Both the position numbers and the translations under genes were made by a program. Below the pieces are notes generated by a model. It did no database searches. It saw only the letters and a list, made by a program, of their open reading frames with translations, and was not told where the DNA came from. Shown in pieces: positions 9,116-17,628 of a DNA stretch of 64,000 bases; the first letter of the stretch is position 1, and each line of letters starts with the position of its first letter. Source of the stretch: an uncultured Clostridia bacterium (lineage in GTDB: Bacteria; Bacillota; Clostridia; UBA1381; UMGS1253); assembly GCA_934457145.1 (NCBI GenBank), contig CAKSHP010000003.1, forward strand, positions 80,596 through 144,595. Reading direction: 5' to 3'.

Positions 9116-9270
9116 TTTGTGCGCTCCTTTTTGATTTATTTAAACCGTCGACTTGCCGGACCGTATAATTAGTTTAACACGAAAATAAGCTTCTTGCAAT
9201 AAAAATTTAGTTAATTTTTCGGCAAAACTCAAATTTTTTGATAAATTTTTTGTTTTTTTTCGAAAAAGAC

Positions 9271-9299
9271 TTGATTTAATGTTTAAACTGTGGTAAAAT
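9271..9299 (+). promoter_or_regulatory. Sigma-A promoter for rpmB
   Basis: TTGATT at 9271-9276 and TAAAAT at 9294-9299 are separated by 17 bases. rpmB begins 85 bases downstream behind CAGGAGGTG. Confidence 0.75.
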
Positions 9300-9383
9300 G
9301 ATTTGTGTTTTATGGCAGCTGCATCTTTTTGCGGCAATATTATGTTTAGTTAAGGCTAAGTAATCAGGAGGTGTAATATAGAT

Positions 9384-9569
9384 ATGGCAAAATGTGAAGT
9401 TTGCGGAAAAGGCGTATCATTCGGTATTAAGGTGAGTCATTCTCACAGAAGAAGCAACCGTATGTGGAAGCCGAACGTAAGAAAGGTCAGAGCAATTGTT
9501 AACGGCACTTCAACTTCTGTTAACGTATGCAGCAGATGCCTTCGTTCAGGAAAGGTTGAAAGAGCGTAA
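9384..9569 (+). CDS. rpmB: 50S ribosomal protein L28, zinc-binding form
   Basis: A 61-residue L28 with typical SHRRSNRMWKPN and RAIVNGTS stretches. It carries two Cys pairs, CEVC near the N terminus and CSRC near the C terminus, so it is the zinc-ribbon (C+) form. Single-gene unit with its own promoter and terminator. Confidence 0.96.
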   Translation: MAKCEVCGKGVSFGIKVSHSHRRSNRMWKPNVRKVRAIVNGTSTSVNVCSRCLRSGKVERA

Positions 9570-9589
9570 GTTTAATAAGGCATATATCA

Positions 9590-9616
9590 GCCCTGTGATT
9601 TTTCACAGGGCTTTTT
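9590..9616 (+). terminator. Intrinsic terminator after rpmB
   Basis: An 8-base-pair stem GCCCTGTG/CACAGGGC (9590-9597 with 9604-9611) is followed by TTTTT at 9612-9616. Confidence 0.9.
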
Positions 9617-9666
9617 GCTGTTTACAGGCTTTTGCATTTCACGAAAATTTTTCGCAGCAATTTGTA

Positions 9667-9695
9667 TTGACAATGATTTTTATAAAAGCTATAAT
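9667..9695 (+). promoter_or_regulatory. Consensus sigma-A promoter overlapping the next gene's start
   Basis: TTGACA at 9667-9672 and TATAAT at 9690-9695 with a 17-base spacer match both consensus hexamers exactly. The -10 abuts the in-frame ATG at 9696, so a transcript starting near 9702 would not contain that codon. Confidence 0.8.
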
Positions 9696-11594
9696 ATGCA
9701 TACTGTTAATCTGCGCTGCGCCGATATAAAAAATCAATACGAAAATAACATTGCATCCATGCCTCTTTTTTTAACAAAGCTTGTTCCCGAGGGCAATCCC
9801 CCGGCAGACAAGGCAAAAATGTATTGCAAAAAATACATGGTATTTAAAGAAAAACTTGATAAAATGAATATAAAAAGCGGCATACTGGTGCAATGCTCAA
9901 TGGGCCATGACTATAAATTAGACGACGAAATCCCTTTCACGCATTATCTTAGCGTGAAAGACGAAACCGAAGAAGAGGTTTGCTGTCCGTATGATGAAAA
10001 TTTTCGCAAATATTTTAAAGACGCAATGGCTCAAATAGCAAAGTGCAATCCCGAGGTCATTATGCTTGATGATGATTTCAGGCTTTTGGAGCGCCCCGGC
10101 AGAGGCTGCGTTTGCGATTTGCATTTAAAGCATTTTAACCAAAGGGCAAACACAAATCTAAGCCGCTCACAGCTTATTTCAATTTTAAAAAAACCTTTAA
10201 CCAAAAACGACTTTCGCCTTACAGATGTGTTTAAGGAAGTGACAAACGATTCATTAGTCGGCGCCGCAAAGGCAATGCGCGAGGGAATAGACAGCGTAAA
10301 CGAAAATATATCAGGCATTGTCTGCACCGTCAACCACGAACCGTACGGCGATATAGCAAGGGCATTTGCCGGCAAAAACAACCCCGTGATTATACGAATA
10401 AATAACGGAAACTACACGCCTGCCGGTGCGCGCAATCTGTCGCTGTCGGCTTACCGCGCAGCAGCGCAAATATCATTTTCGGAAAACAAAGCCGACATTT
10501 ATCTTGCCGAAACGGACACCTGCCCGCAAAACGGATACAGCACCCCGGCAATGTCGCTTCACAGCCACTTTTGCGTCTCCGTTCTTGAGGGAACTACCGG
10601 CGCAAAGCATTGGATTACAAGAACAAATTCGTTTGAACCCGAAAGCGGAAAAGCATACAGAAAGATTTTATCAAAATACAGCGCATTTTATGAAAAGCTT
10701 TCAGAAATTGTGCCATCGCCTAAATGGCTTGGCTGCCGAATACCATTGCGCGATCATATAAACTATGATTTTCATGCATCGGCTTACGCACCGTATCAAA
10801 ACTGCTGGGTAAGCTGCGTTTTGGAGCGTTTGGGGCTTCCTATGTATTTTTCAAAAGACAGCGGCGGCGCAGTATTTTTAGACGGCGATGCGGATAAATA
10901 TATGACCGACAAAGCCTTAAAAGAAGTTTTTTCCGGCGCAGTGTTTATGTCCGGCGAAACAGCCGGCAGATTAAATAAGCGCGGATTTATAAAATATACC
11001 GATGTTGAGGTTTTGTCATACGAAGGCGAGCGCATAAGCGGCGAATTTATATATGACAGCAAAAACAGCGTCAGCGCGCAAAAAAACGCGCATATGCTGC
11101 GCGCCGTCAGCGAAGACGTTAAAATAAGCTCGGTAAATTATCATTTGTGCGGCGGTTTTGAAAAAAAGCCTCTCTCCCCCGCCGTTACGGTTTTTAAAAA
11201 TCCTCTCGGCGGCACAAGCGTTGTATTTTGCGGAACTCCCGAAACAGAATTTAACTATCTTGAAACATTTTCTTTTTTAAACGAGTCAAGAAAAAAACAG
11301 CTTGCAGATATTCTTTATAAAACAAATAACTTTTCGGTTTACTACCCCGGCGACGCCGAAGTTTATCTAAAAGCAGCACAAATGCCGGACGGCGGCACTT
11401 TTGTTTCGTTTATAAACATAGGCCTTGATCCTATTGAAAAAATAACTCTTGTGTCAGATAAAGATTTTACCAAAACAGAAAAGCTCACTGCCGACGGCAA
11501 AACAGCGGCTGTTTTATTTACAAAAGATAAAAATTTATATACGCTAAACGAAAAAGCAAACACTCTTGAGCCGGTTATTTTATTTTTATCATAA
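9696..11594 (+). CDS. Large uncharacterised protein, possibly TIM-barrel glycoside-hydrolase-like
   Basis: About 632 residues with no signal peptide or membrane segment. I do not recognise the family with certainty. The acidic EVIMLDDDF and the later SLHSHFCVSVLEGTTGAKHW, followed by an Asp- and Gly-rich beta-like C-terminal half, are reminiscent of GH42-like or other TIM-barrel hydrolases with accessory domains. That is a weak resemblance. The start is uncertain: ATG 9696 lies directly after a consensus -10, ATG 9759 (MPLFLTK) is downstream of the likely transcript start, and neither has a clear ribosome binding site. No close operon partner. Confidence 0.6.
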   Translation: MHTVNLRCADIKNQYENNIASMPLFLTKLVPEGNPPADKAKMYCKKYMVFKEKLDKMNIKSGILVQCSMGHDYKLDDEIPFTHYLSVKDETEEEVCCPYDENFRKYFKDAMAQIAKCNPEVIMLDDDFRLLERPGRGCVCDLHLKHFNQRANTNLSRSQLISILKKPLTKNDFRLTDVFKEVTNDSLVGAAKAMREGIDSVNENISGIVCTVNHEPYGDIARAFAGKNNPVIIRINNGNYTPAGARNLSLSAYRAAAQISFSENKADIYLAETDTCPQNGYSTPAMSLHSHFCVSVLEGTTGAKHWITRTNSFEPESGKAYRKILSKYSAFYEKLSEIVPSPKWLGCRIPLRDHINYDFHASAYAPYQNCWVSCVLERLGLPMYFSKDSGGAVFLDGDADKYMTDKALKEVFSGAVFMSGETAGRLNKRGFIKYTDVEVLSYEGERISGEFIYDSKNSVSAQKNAHMLRAVSEDVKISSVNYHLCGGFEKKPLSPAVTVFKNPLGGTSVVFCGTPETEFNYLETFSFLNESRKKQLADILYKTNNFSVYYPGDAEVYLKAAQMPDGGTFVSFINIGLDPIEKITLVSDKDFTKTEKLTADGKTAAVLFTKDKNLYTLNEKANTLEPVILFLS

Positions 11595-11609
11595 CTTTGC
11601 ACTAAAAAA

Positions 11610-11653
11610 GCGCTCACCCCTATGCATTAAACAGCAGTGGTGCGCGCCTTTTT
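11610..11653. terminator. Probable bidirectional terminator
   Basis: GCGCTCACC at 11610-11618 can pair with GGTGCGCGC at 11639-11647 with one bulge. Six A precede it and six T follow. It lies between the convergent 9696 gene and cysK. Confidence 0.6.
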
Positions 11654-11660
11654 TAATTTT

Positions 11661-12593
11661 TTATTCGTTTTCAAAAAGGGGAGTTGAAAAATATCTTTCG
11701 GCAGTATCTGCAATAACCGTTACAACACACTTTCCTTTTCCGAGCTTTTTTGCAAGCTTAAGCGCCGCCGCAACGTTTGTTCCGCCGGATATTCCGCACA
11801 TAATTCCCTCTTTTCTTGCCAGCAGCTTTGAGGTTTGTATCGCCTGTTCGTCTGTTATAATGCAAATCTCTTTATAGATGCTGCGGTCTAAAATCGGGGG
11901 AATAATTCCGTCGCCTATACCCATCTGAAGATGAGTTCCGATATTTCCGCCGGCTAAAATTGCAGCGTTTTGCGGTTCAACCGCCCATATCTCTATATCG
12001 GGATTGTTTTGTTTAAGCACCGTTCCTATACCGGTTATTGTTCCGCCCGTACCTATTCCCGAGCAGAAACCGTCTATTTTTTTATCTATCTGAGATATTA
12101 TTTCGTGCGCCGTATATTTTACATGAGCCATGGTGTTTGCTTTGTTTTCAAACTGCTGAGGAACATAAACCCTTTTATCCTTTTTAGCCATTTCAAGCGC
12201 CGTTTGCGCACATTTTTCTATACATTTTCCGATATCGCCGTTGTCATGAATGAGTATAACGTCTGCGCCGTAGTGCTTAACTATTTTTCTTCTCTCCTCG
12301 CTCACGGAGTCGGGCATGATTATTATTGTTTTATATCCTCTCACCGCTCCCACAAGGGCAAGACCTATGCCCTGGTTTCCGCTCGTCGGTTCAACTATTA
12401 TGCTGTCGCTGTTTAAAAGCCCGTTTTTTTCGGCGTTTAAAATCATGTTATATGCTGTTCTGGTTTTAATCGAGCCTCCGATATTAACGCCTTCAAACTT
12501 AACATATATATCGGCGCAGTTTTCATCCGTAAGCCTGTTTAATTTAATAAGAGGCGTGTTTCCTATGGCCTCCAAAATATTGTTATATGCCAT
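11661..12593 (-). CDS. cysK: Cysteine synthase-like PLP enzyme
   Basis: A 310-residue fold-type II PLP protein of normal CysK length. Seen: IGNTPLIKLNRL at the N terminus, the PLP lysine in GGSIKTRTA, the substrate loop PTSGNQGIGLAL, and the phosphate cup GIGTGGTITGIG. Classical enzymes have SVKDR and TSGNTG; here the Asp is Thr and the loop Thr is Gln. O-acetylserine sulfhydrylase is the best call, but a related beta-replacement enzyme is possible. Monocistronic between two terminators. Confidence 0.82.
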   Translation of the reverse strand: MAYNNILEAIGNTPLIKLNRLTDENCADIYVKFEGVNIGGSIKTRTAYNMILNAEKNGLLNSDSIIVEPTSGNQGIGLALVGAVRGYKTIIIMPDSVSEERRKIVKHYGADVILIHDNGDIGKCIEKCAQTALEMAKKDKRVYVPQQFENKANTMAHVKYTAHEIISQIDKKIDGFCSGIGTGGTITGIGTVLKQNNPDIEIWAVEPQNAAILAGGNIGTHLQMGIGDGIIPPILDRSIYKEICIITDEQAIQTSKLLARKEGIMCGISGGTNVAAALKLAKKLGKGKCVVTVIADTAERYFSTPLFENE

Positions 12594-12643
12594 TTTTATT
12601 TATTCCCCCGAAACAAAATTTGTACTTACTATTATATGCAGCG

Positions 12644-12696
12644 TTTAAAAAAACAACACTGCGGCCATGATTTATAATATCATTTGCCGCAGTGTT
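12644..12696 (-). terminator. Intrinsic terminator for the 4Fe-4S gene set
   Basis: Read on the minus strand, an 11-base-pair stem (12696-12686 with 12665-12655) with a 20-base loop is followed by a T-rich tract at about 12653-12644. It closes the leftward three-gene set. Confidence 0.8.
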
Positions 12697-12721
12697 TGTC
12701 AACGATTGATTTTAAAAAAGT

Positions 12722-13663
12722 TTATTTTTCCCAGTTACTCATATCATACTGCCATTTTTCGCGTTTTCTGAAAGGTGTTTTGAATTTCTTTTTCAAAACG
12801 CCCTTTTCCTCCAGATGCACATAACATTCAATATCACAGCTTCTGCCGCATATTGAGCAGTCGTAAAAATGGCCGGCAGGCGGATAGAAAAACGTTGCGT
12901 CCAAAATCTTTTTCGCCTTTTCTTCGTCAATTTCCGCTTCACCCGCGATAATTTTGATTTTATCGTCAAAGCCATCATAAGCTTCGGGCGGCATAAACGG
13001 GTTTCTTTTTCCGGCGGCGCCTTTGTAATAAACGGCGCAGCGCCACGAATCAACCTCGCCCTTATCATTTATCGCGCCGCCCGGACATCCTTTTTTACAT
13101 TCAAGGCATCCGTCGCACAAGTGCGGCTTTACAACCTCGTCATATTCGTCAAACTCCGCATCGGTCAAAACAAAGCAGTATCTTACCATCGGTCCGAAAT
13201 CGTCGGTCAGCAAAACGCCGTGAAATCCCAGCTCGCCCAAACCGCACAGAACCGCGCTGTTTTCAAAATTCATCTGATGCTCTGCCGTTTTTCCGCGGTA
13301 TATCATATCATAGAGTTTTTCGGGGTTTGTTTTATCGATTTCTTTCATAATTTGCAGATGTCTTCTCTGCGGAACAGCCATATAGCCGTGTTGCTCAATT
13401 AAATTTGCCACCTTCAGCGCACACATCGGCATGATTGTTTCTTCCATATTTTCAACCGCCATTGTGGTGTACTGATAAAACGTTGAGCCTTCTTCAATTC
13501 CTCTGTATATACCGCGGAGTATGCGAAATGCAAAACCTATAACGGTTTTTACCTTCGGAAATATTTTAAAAATTTCATCGTCTGCGGGAAATCTGCTCGC
13601 AGGCGCAAAACCTATAATATCGGCATCGTTTTGCTTTGCAAGCTCTATTATTTGCTGTTTCAT
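12722..13663 (-). CDS. QueG-like double 4Fe-4S protein, paralogue 1
   Basis: A 313-residue protein. Its N-terminal half resembles the QueG DUF1730 region (ADIIGFAPASRF, KTVIGFAFRI). The C-terminal half has a ferredoxin cluster CDGCLECKKGCPGGAI and a second Cys set CSICGRSCDIEC. Between them lies DSWRCAVYY, which aligns with the conserved DARRCISY region of epoxyqueuosine reductase. QueG is a cobalamin- and Fe-S-dependent reductase of a tRNA base; these relatives more likely act on another substrate. It overlaps paralogue 2 by 4 bases. Confidence 0.72.
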   Translation of the reverse strand: MKQQIIELAKQNDADIIGFAPASRFPADDEIFKIFPKVKTVIGFAFRILRGIYRGIEEGSTFYQYTTMAVENMEETIMPMCALKVANLIEQHGYMAVPQRRHLQIMKEIDKTNPEKLYDMIYRGKTAEHQMNFENSAVLCGLGELGFHGVLLTDDFGPMVRYCFVLTDAEFDEYDEVVKPHLCDGCLECKKGCPGGAINDKGEVDSWRCAVYYKGAAGKRNPFMPPEAYDGFDDKIKIIAGEAEIDEEKAKKILDATFFYPPAGHFYDCSICGRSCDIECYVHLEEKGVLKKKFKTPFRKREKWQYDMSNWEK

Positions 13664-14565
13664 ATAAGGCTCTCCCCCTTTATTTTCTTATAGCAGGCAA
13701 TATCACATTTTTTGCCGCACAGGCAGGGACTGTAGCCCCAGGTTGTGTTGGGCAGAAAATTAAGATGAGGATATATTTTTCTTGCGCTTTCGGCATCAAA
13801 GCGAAAATCTCCGTTTAAAATTTTCTCGCGGTCGGGACAGTCTTTTAAAAAGCCCTCCTCTATAAACGGATTTGATTTATGCGCACCCTTGTAATACACC
13901 GAACACTGCCAGCTGTCGACTCCGTTTTCGTCTATTGCATTGCCGACGCAAACTTTTCTACATTCATCACAGCCCTCGCAGTGATTTATTTTATATTCTT
14001 CATCAGTTTCCAACGGCGCATCCGTTATGATAAAGCAATATCTCATAAACGGACCGTATTTTTCATTTACAATCGAGCCGCTTTTTCCCGCATGTCCTAT
14101 GCCGCACGCCTTTGCAGCCTTGCCGAAATCTATTATAACGTCCGGCGCGGGCTTTCCCTCCTCAACAGGAACCGCACAGGCAAGCTCATATGTGTCCATA
14201 ACTTCGGGGTTTGTTTGTTTATCGCCTTTTATGCGAAGGTTCGGCACACTTTTCTGAAGACAGGCATCATATCCGTTATCTTCTATAAACGCGCCGATTT
14301 TTAACAGGAAGATTTCTGCAAACTCTTCCGAGTTATATTTTACTCCGACGGAGGTGTATGTATAATACTGATTACCGTTTTCCATTGCGGCATATAAACC
14401 TTTCGGAACGGCAAATCCAAAACCTATTATGCATTTTGCATGAGGCAGAATAAACAAAGGATCTCTGCCGGGTATTTCGCCTTTAAAAATATCAAGTTTT
14501 CCTATTCCGCACACGCTTGCTCCAAGCTCGGCGGCTTTTTGTTTAATCATTTCGGAATTTAGCAT
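13660..14565 (-). CDS. QueG-like double 4Fe-4S protein, paralogue 2
   Basis: A 301-residue paralogue of its neighbours. The N terminus has ASVCGIGKLDIF and KCIIGFGFAVP. The Fe-S part has CEGCDECRKVCVGNAI, in which the usual Pro after the fourth Cys is Val, then DSWQCSVYY and a shortened second Cys set CLCGKKCDIAC. The start is ATG at 14565 behind AAAGGAG. Downstream it overlaps paralogue 1 (ATGA type), so the two are translationally coupled. Function unknown; a redox protein is inferred from the clusters. Confidence 0.7.
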   Translation of the reverse strand: MLNSEMIKQKAAELGASVCGIGKLDIFKGEIPGRDPLFILPHAKCIIGFGFAVPKGLYAAMENGNQYYTYTSVGVKYNSEEFAEIFLLKIGAFIEDNGYDACLQKSVPNLRIKGDKQTNPEVMDTYELACAVPVEEGKPAPDVIIDFGKAAKACGIGHAGKSGSIVNEKYGPFMRYCFIITDAPLETDEEYKINHCEGCDECRKVCVGNAIDENGVDSWQCSVYYKGAHKSNPFIEEGFLKDCPDREKILNGDFRFDAESARKIYPHLNFLPNTTWGYSPCLCGKKCDIACYKKIKGESLI

Positions 14566-14584
14566 ACCTTTTTACTCCTTTCAC

Positions 14585-15676
14585 CTATCTGTCAAGCTTC
14601 CACGGCTTTGCACGGTTTCGAAGCGGTTCTTTAAAGCGTCCCTCCATGCAGCCGCCTTTCTTTTCAAGTATGCTTACGCATGCTCTTATACAGCCGCCGC
14701 ACTTTGCCATATTATATCCTATCCAGCTGGGGAAATATTTTTGAAGCGCAGTGTAAACCTTCATTATTTCGTGTTCATCGGCAACATCTGTCTTGCCCTC
14801 CAAAAGGTCGAGCGAACCGTTTTCGTTTTTATCAAACACTTCCTTTGGCACAAACGGATTATAGTATCTTCCGGCATGAGTGTAGAACGCATAACAGCGC
14901 CACATATCTATATCGCCCCATTCGCATATCTTTCCGGCAAGATTAACCGTTATTTTTTTGCCCGATTTCATAGACGGTATGCAACTTCCGGGACATTGTG
15001 CAACACACTGCATACATTTTCTGCAAAGCGGATTTCCGCTGTACATTTCATCATATTTTTCAAATTCCGCATCGGTAAAAATAAATGCCACACGCTGCAA
15101 CGGTCCGAACTGAGGCGTTAAGAGCATTTTGCTCCAGCCTATCTCTCCCAAACCGCATGCAACCGCAGCCAGACGGAACTGAAACTGCAAGTCCGGCGCA
15201 ATGCTGTTTTCCTCTCTTGCAGGTCTTGTGAACTGAACGCTTCTGTGATGCGCCGTTGCGGTTTTTGCATTTTCGGAAACCTCAATTTGTTCCTCCGGAG
15301 AAAGAGTGTTTCCCGGTGAGCCGTCCATATCGGAAACAACACCTCTTGCACCCGTGTTTCGATACACAAAAGCTTCATATCCGAAATCCTCTATAACCTT
15401 TCCCACCTTGTACAAAACCGCCGGTGCGGAAATTTCGTTTATTCCGCCGTATGCCATTGAGGGATACTGGAAAAACTGCGTTCCCTCTTCAATACCTCTC
15501 TGCACACCGCGCGGTATGCGGAAAACAAACCCGATAACGCTTTTAGCCTCCGGAAACAAAAACTGAGGGTTCATTTCATCGGGAGCCGTGTCAAAGCGGG
15601 ACATCGGCCCTATGCCGCACATATCCGCTCCGGCGGCAAGCGCTGCTTTTTTGATTATTTCACCGTCAAGCTTCAT
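14585..15676 (-). CDS. QueG-like double 4Fe-4S protein, paralogue 3
   Basis: A 363-residue, longest member of the tandem trio. Seen: ADMCGIGPMSRF at the N terminus, a central region richer than in the other two, CRKCMQCVAQCPGSCIP, IDMWRCYAFY and a second Cys motif CGGCIRAC. The frame is open further upstream, but I chose the ATG at 15676, which is preceded by GAAAGG and begins with the family-like MKLDGEIIKKA. First gene of the leftward set. The intervening insert suggests a different substrate or partner from the other two. Confidence 0.7.
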   Translation of the reverse strand: MKLDGEIIKKAALAAGADMCGIGPMSRFDTAPDEMNPQFLFPEAKSVIGFVFRIPRGVQRGIEEGTQFFQYPSMAYGGINEISAPAVLYKVGKVIEDFGYEAFVYRNTGARGVVSDMDGSPGNTLSPEEQIEVSENAKTATAHHRSVQFTRPAREENSIAPDLQFQFRLAAVACGLGEIGWSKMLLTPQFGPLQRVAFIFTDAEFEKYDEMYSGNPLCRKCMQCVAQCPGSCIPSMKSGKKITVNLAGKICEWGDIDMWRCYAFYTHAGRYYNPFVPKEVFDKNENGSLDLLEGKTDVADEHEIMKVYTALQKYFPSWIGYNMAKCGGCIRACVSILEKKGGCMEGRFKEPLRNRAKPWKLDR

Positions 15677-16035
15677 AATTTTCAAAACCTTTCTGCCCGC
15701 AAATTTATAAAACCCGGTTTTCTGCCGCAGGCGCGCGGAAAACATTCATATTTTGCCGTTATTTTGTGGCACAAGACCACTTGTATCGTTATTTTACCAT
15801 ACATTCAATAAAAAATAAATGTTTAAAATAAATAACATTCTTTCCAAAATAAACTTTTATCATATTTTTTGCTCAAAATTTGTACTTTGTCTGCTAATTA
15901 AGCACTTTTTGTTAGTTTTGTGCTGAAAAAACAAAGCTTTATACTGAAAAAACCGCATATTTTGTTGAAATTTTATTTTTTTTATGATTTTTTATAAATA
16001 TTTAATTGATTTTTTAATAAAAAGAAAAAAAAGCA
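15677..16035. other. AT-rich divergent intergenic region
   Basis: About 360 bases upstream of the leftward 4Fe-4S set and the rightward MATE gene. A minus-strand extended -10 candidate (TGG TAAAAT) lies at 15799-15791. Just downstream of it, at 15784-15771, is a small inverted repeat ACAAG/CTTGT that could be an operator. The rest is A/T runs with no ORF or RNA gene that I can support. Confidence 0.45.
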
Positions 16036-16064
16036 TTTACCTGCGCTTTTTGTTATGCTATAAT
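16036..16064 (+). promoter_or_regulatory. Extended -10 promoter for the MATE operon
   Basis: TATAAT at 16059-16064 is preceded by TGC (16056-16058), giving an extended -10. A weak -35, TTTACC, lies at 16036-16041 with a 17-base spacer. Transcription would start near 16071, leaving a leader of about 200 bases. Confidence 0.7.
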
Positions 16065-16070
16065 AAATAG

Positions 16071-16274
16071 GTACGTTTTGAATTTTCAAAGTTTATTTTA
16101 AGACGGTTTCGTTTATGAGCGCTTATTGCTCTCTAAAAATAAACCGCAAAAAATAAACTTTTTAAATTCACCGGTGTATCGCAGCATATAACAAATTAAA
16201 ACAGCTCACAAAGGTGTGCTGCTTTTTATAAATACACTTAAATTTTTTACTGTGGGCAGAAAGGCAAAAAAACT
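16071..16274 (+). promoter_or_regulatory. Structured 5' leader, possible attenuator or riboswitch
   Basis: The leader contains nested inverted repeats. AAAGTTTATTTT near 16088 pairs with AAAATAAACTTT near 16150-16162, inside it ACGGTTT pairs with AAACCG(C), and inside that is a GAGC/GCTC hairpin. A second domain has GCAGCATA at 16182-16189, which can pair with TGTGCTGC ending at 16222, directly before TTTTT. A competing local hairpin uses CAG-CACA at 16202-16210. This is the shape of a terminator with alternative partners upstream of a transporter. I match it to no known riboswitch class. Confidence 0.45.
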
Positions 16275-17627
16275 ATGCAGCAAACAGAAAATAAAATGGG
16301 AACGGCCCCAATGCTTAAGCTGATAATTTCTATGTCTGTGCCGAGCATGCTTTCGATGTTTATTCAGGCACTCTACAACATAGTAGACGGAATATTCGTT
16401 GCAAATTACAGCCATGCCGGGCTTGAGGCCGTAAATCTTGCGTATCCTATGCAGATGCTTTTAATTTCGGTCGGAGTCGGAACGGGAGTCGGAATAAACT
16501 CTCTGGTATCACGAAGGCTCGGCGCAAAAAAATATGACGAAGCCGACAGTGCGGCAACACACGGCATTTTGCTTTCGGTTTTTTCATGGATTGTTTTTTT
16601 AATAATTTCACTTACTGCGGTTAAACCGTTTGTTAAGATGATGGGTGCAAGCGGAGCGGTTGCACAAGATTCAATAACATACCTTTCAATAGTGCTCACG
16701 GCGTCGTTCGGTATGTTTGTTCAAATCAGCTGCGAAAAAGTTTTACAGGCAACCGGAAACATGATTTTTCCGATGCTTTTTCAGCTGACGGGCGCCGTTA
16801 TAAACATAATTTTTGACCCGCTTTTGATTTTCGGAATAGGCATTTTTCCTGAAATGGGAGTTGCGGGAGCAGCTGTTGCAACAGTCGGCGGACAGATTAT
16901 CGCAATGATTTTTTCGGCATGCATTTTGTTTTTTAAAAAGCATGACGTCCGCGTTACGTTTAAAAACTTTAAGTTTGATATAAACGTTATAAAAGAAATT
17001 TACAAAGTCGGTTTTCCGTCGATAATAATGCAGTCTATAGGCAGCGTTTTGGTATCTTCTCTAAACGCAATTTTAATGACTCTCGGCTCCGGAACCGCCG
17101 TTAATGTGTTCGGAATTTATTTTAAGCTTCAATCGTTTGTTTTTATGCCGGTATTCGGTTTAAACCAGGGGCTTATGCCTATTATGGGATATTCTTACGG
17201 CGCAAGAAACAAAACGCGTCTTATGCAGGCAGTAAAGTTTGGAATTATGATTGCGCTTTGCATTATGGCAGTCGGCGTGGCTGTGTTTATGAGTGTGCCG
17301 CAGCTATTGTTAAAACTGTTTAATCCGGACGCTGCAATGCTTGCGATGGGAACCGCGGCGCTTAGAATAATTTCTTTGTGCTTTTTGCCGGCGGCTGTCG
17401 GAATTGTTATTTCAACAATGTTTCAGGCAGTCGGCACAGGAGTGTACAGCTTGATAATTTCCGTTTTGCGCCAGTTAATTTTGGTGCTTCCGGTTGCATA
17501 TATATTAAGCAGAGCAATAGGCGTTACGGGAGTATGGTGGGCTTTTCCCATAGCCGAAACCGGCGGACTTGCAGCTTCGATTTTATTTTTGATACACATC
17601 TACAAAACTCGTGTAAAAGGATTGTGA
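16275..17627 (+). CDS. MATE family efflux transporter
   Basis: A 450-residue polytopic membrane protein with about 12 hydrophobic segments and MATE features, including SVPSMLSMFIQALYNIVDG, GTGVGINSLVSRRLGA and FGLNQGLMPIMGY. MATE proteins export cationic drugs or metabolites by Na+ or H+ antiport. It follows the structured leader and is one base from the next gene, so it is transcribed with the CoA-activase-like set. The substrate is unknown. Confidence 0.92.
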   Translation: MQQTENKMGTAPMLKLIISMSVPSMLSMFIQALYNIVDGIFVANYSHAGLEAVNLAYPMQMLLISVGVGTGVGINSLVSRRLGAKKYDEADSAATHGILLSVFSWIVFLIISLTAVKPFVKMMGASGAVAQDSITYLSIVLTASFGMFVQISCEKVLQATGNMIFPMLFQLTGAVINIIFDPLLIFGIGIFPEMGVAGAAVATVGGQIIAMIFSACILFFKKHDVRVTFKNFKFDINVIKEIYKVGFPSIIMQSIGSVLVSSLNAILMTLGSGTAVNVFGIYFKLQSFVFMPVFGLNQGLMPIMGYSYGARNKTRLMQAVKFGIMIALCIMAVGVAVFMSVPQLLLKLFNPDAAMLAMGTAALRIISLCFLPAAVGIVISTMFQAVGTGVYSLIISVLRQLILVLPVAYILSRAIGVTGVWWAFPIAETGGLAASILFLIHIYKTRVKGL

Positions 17628-17628
17628 T

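Noticed and set aside
9496..9729. Frame running from inside rpmB through its terminator
   Set aside because: It overlaps rpmB and the terminator hairpin and has no ribosome site.
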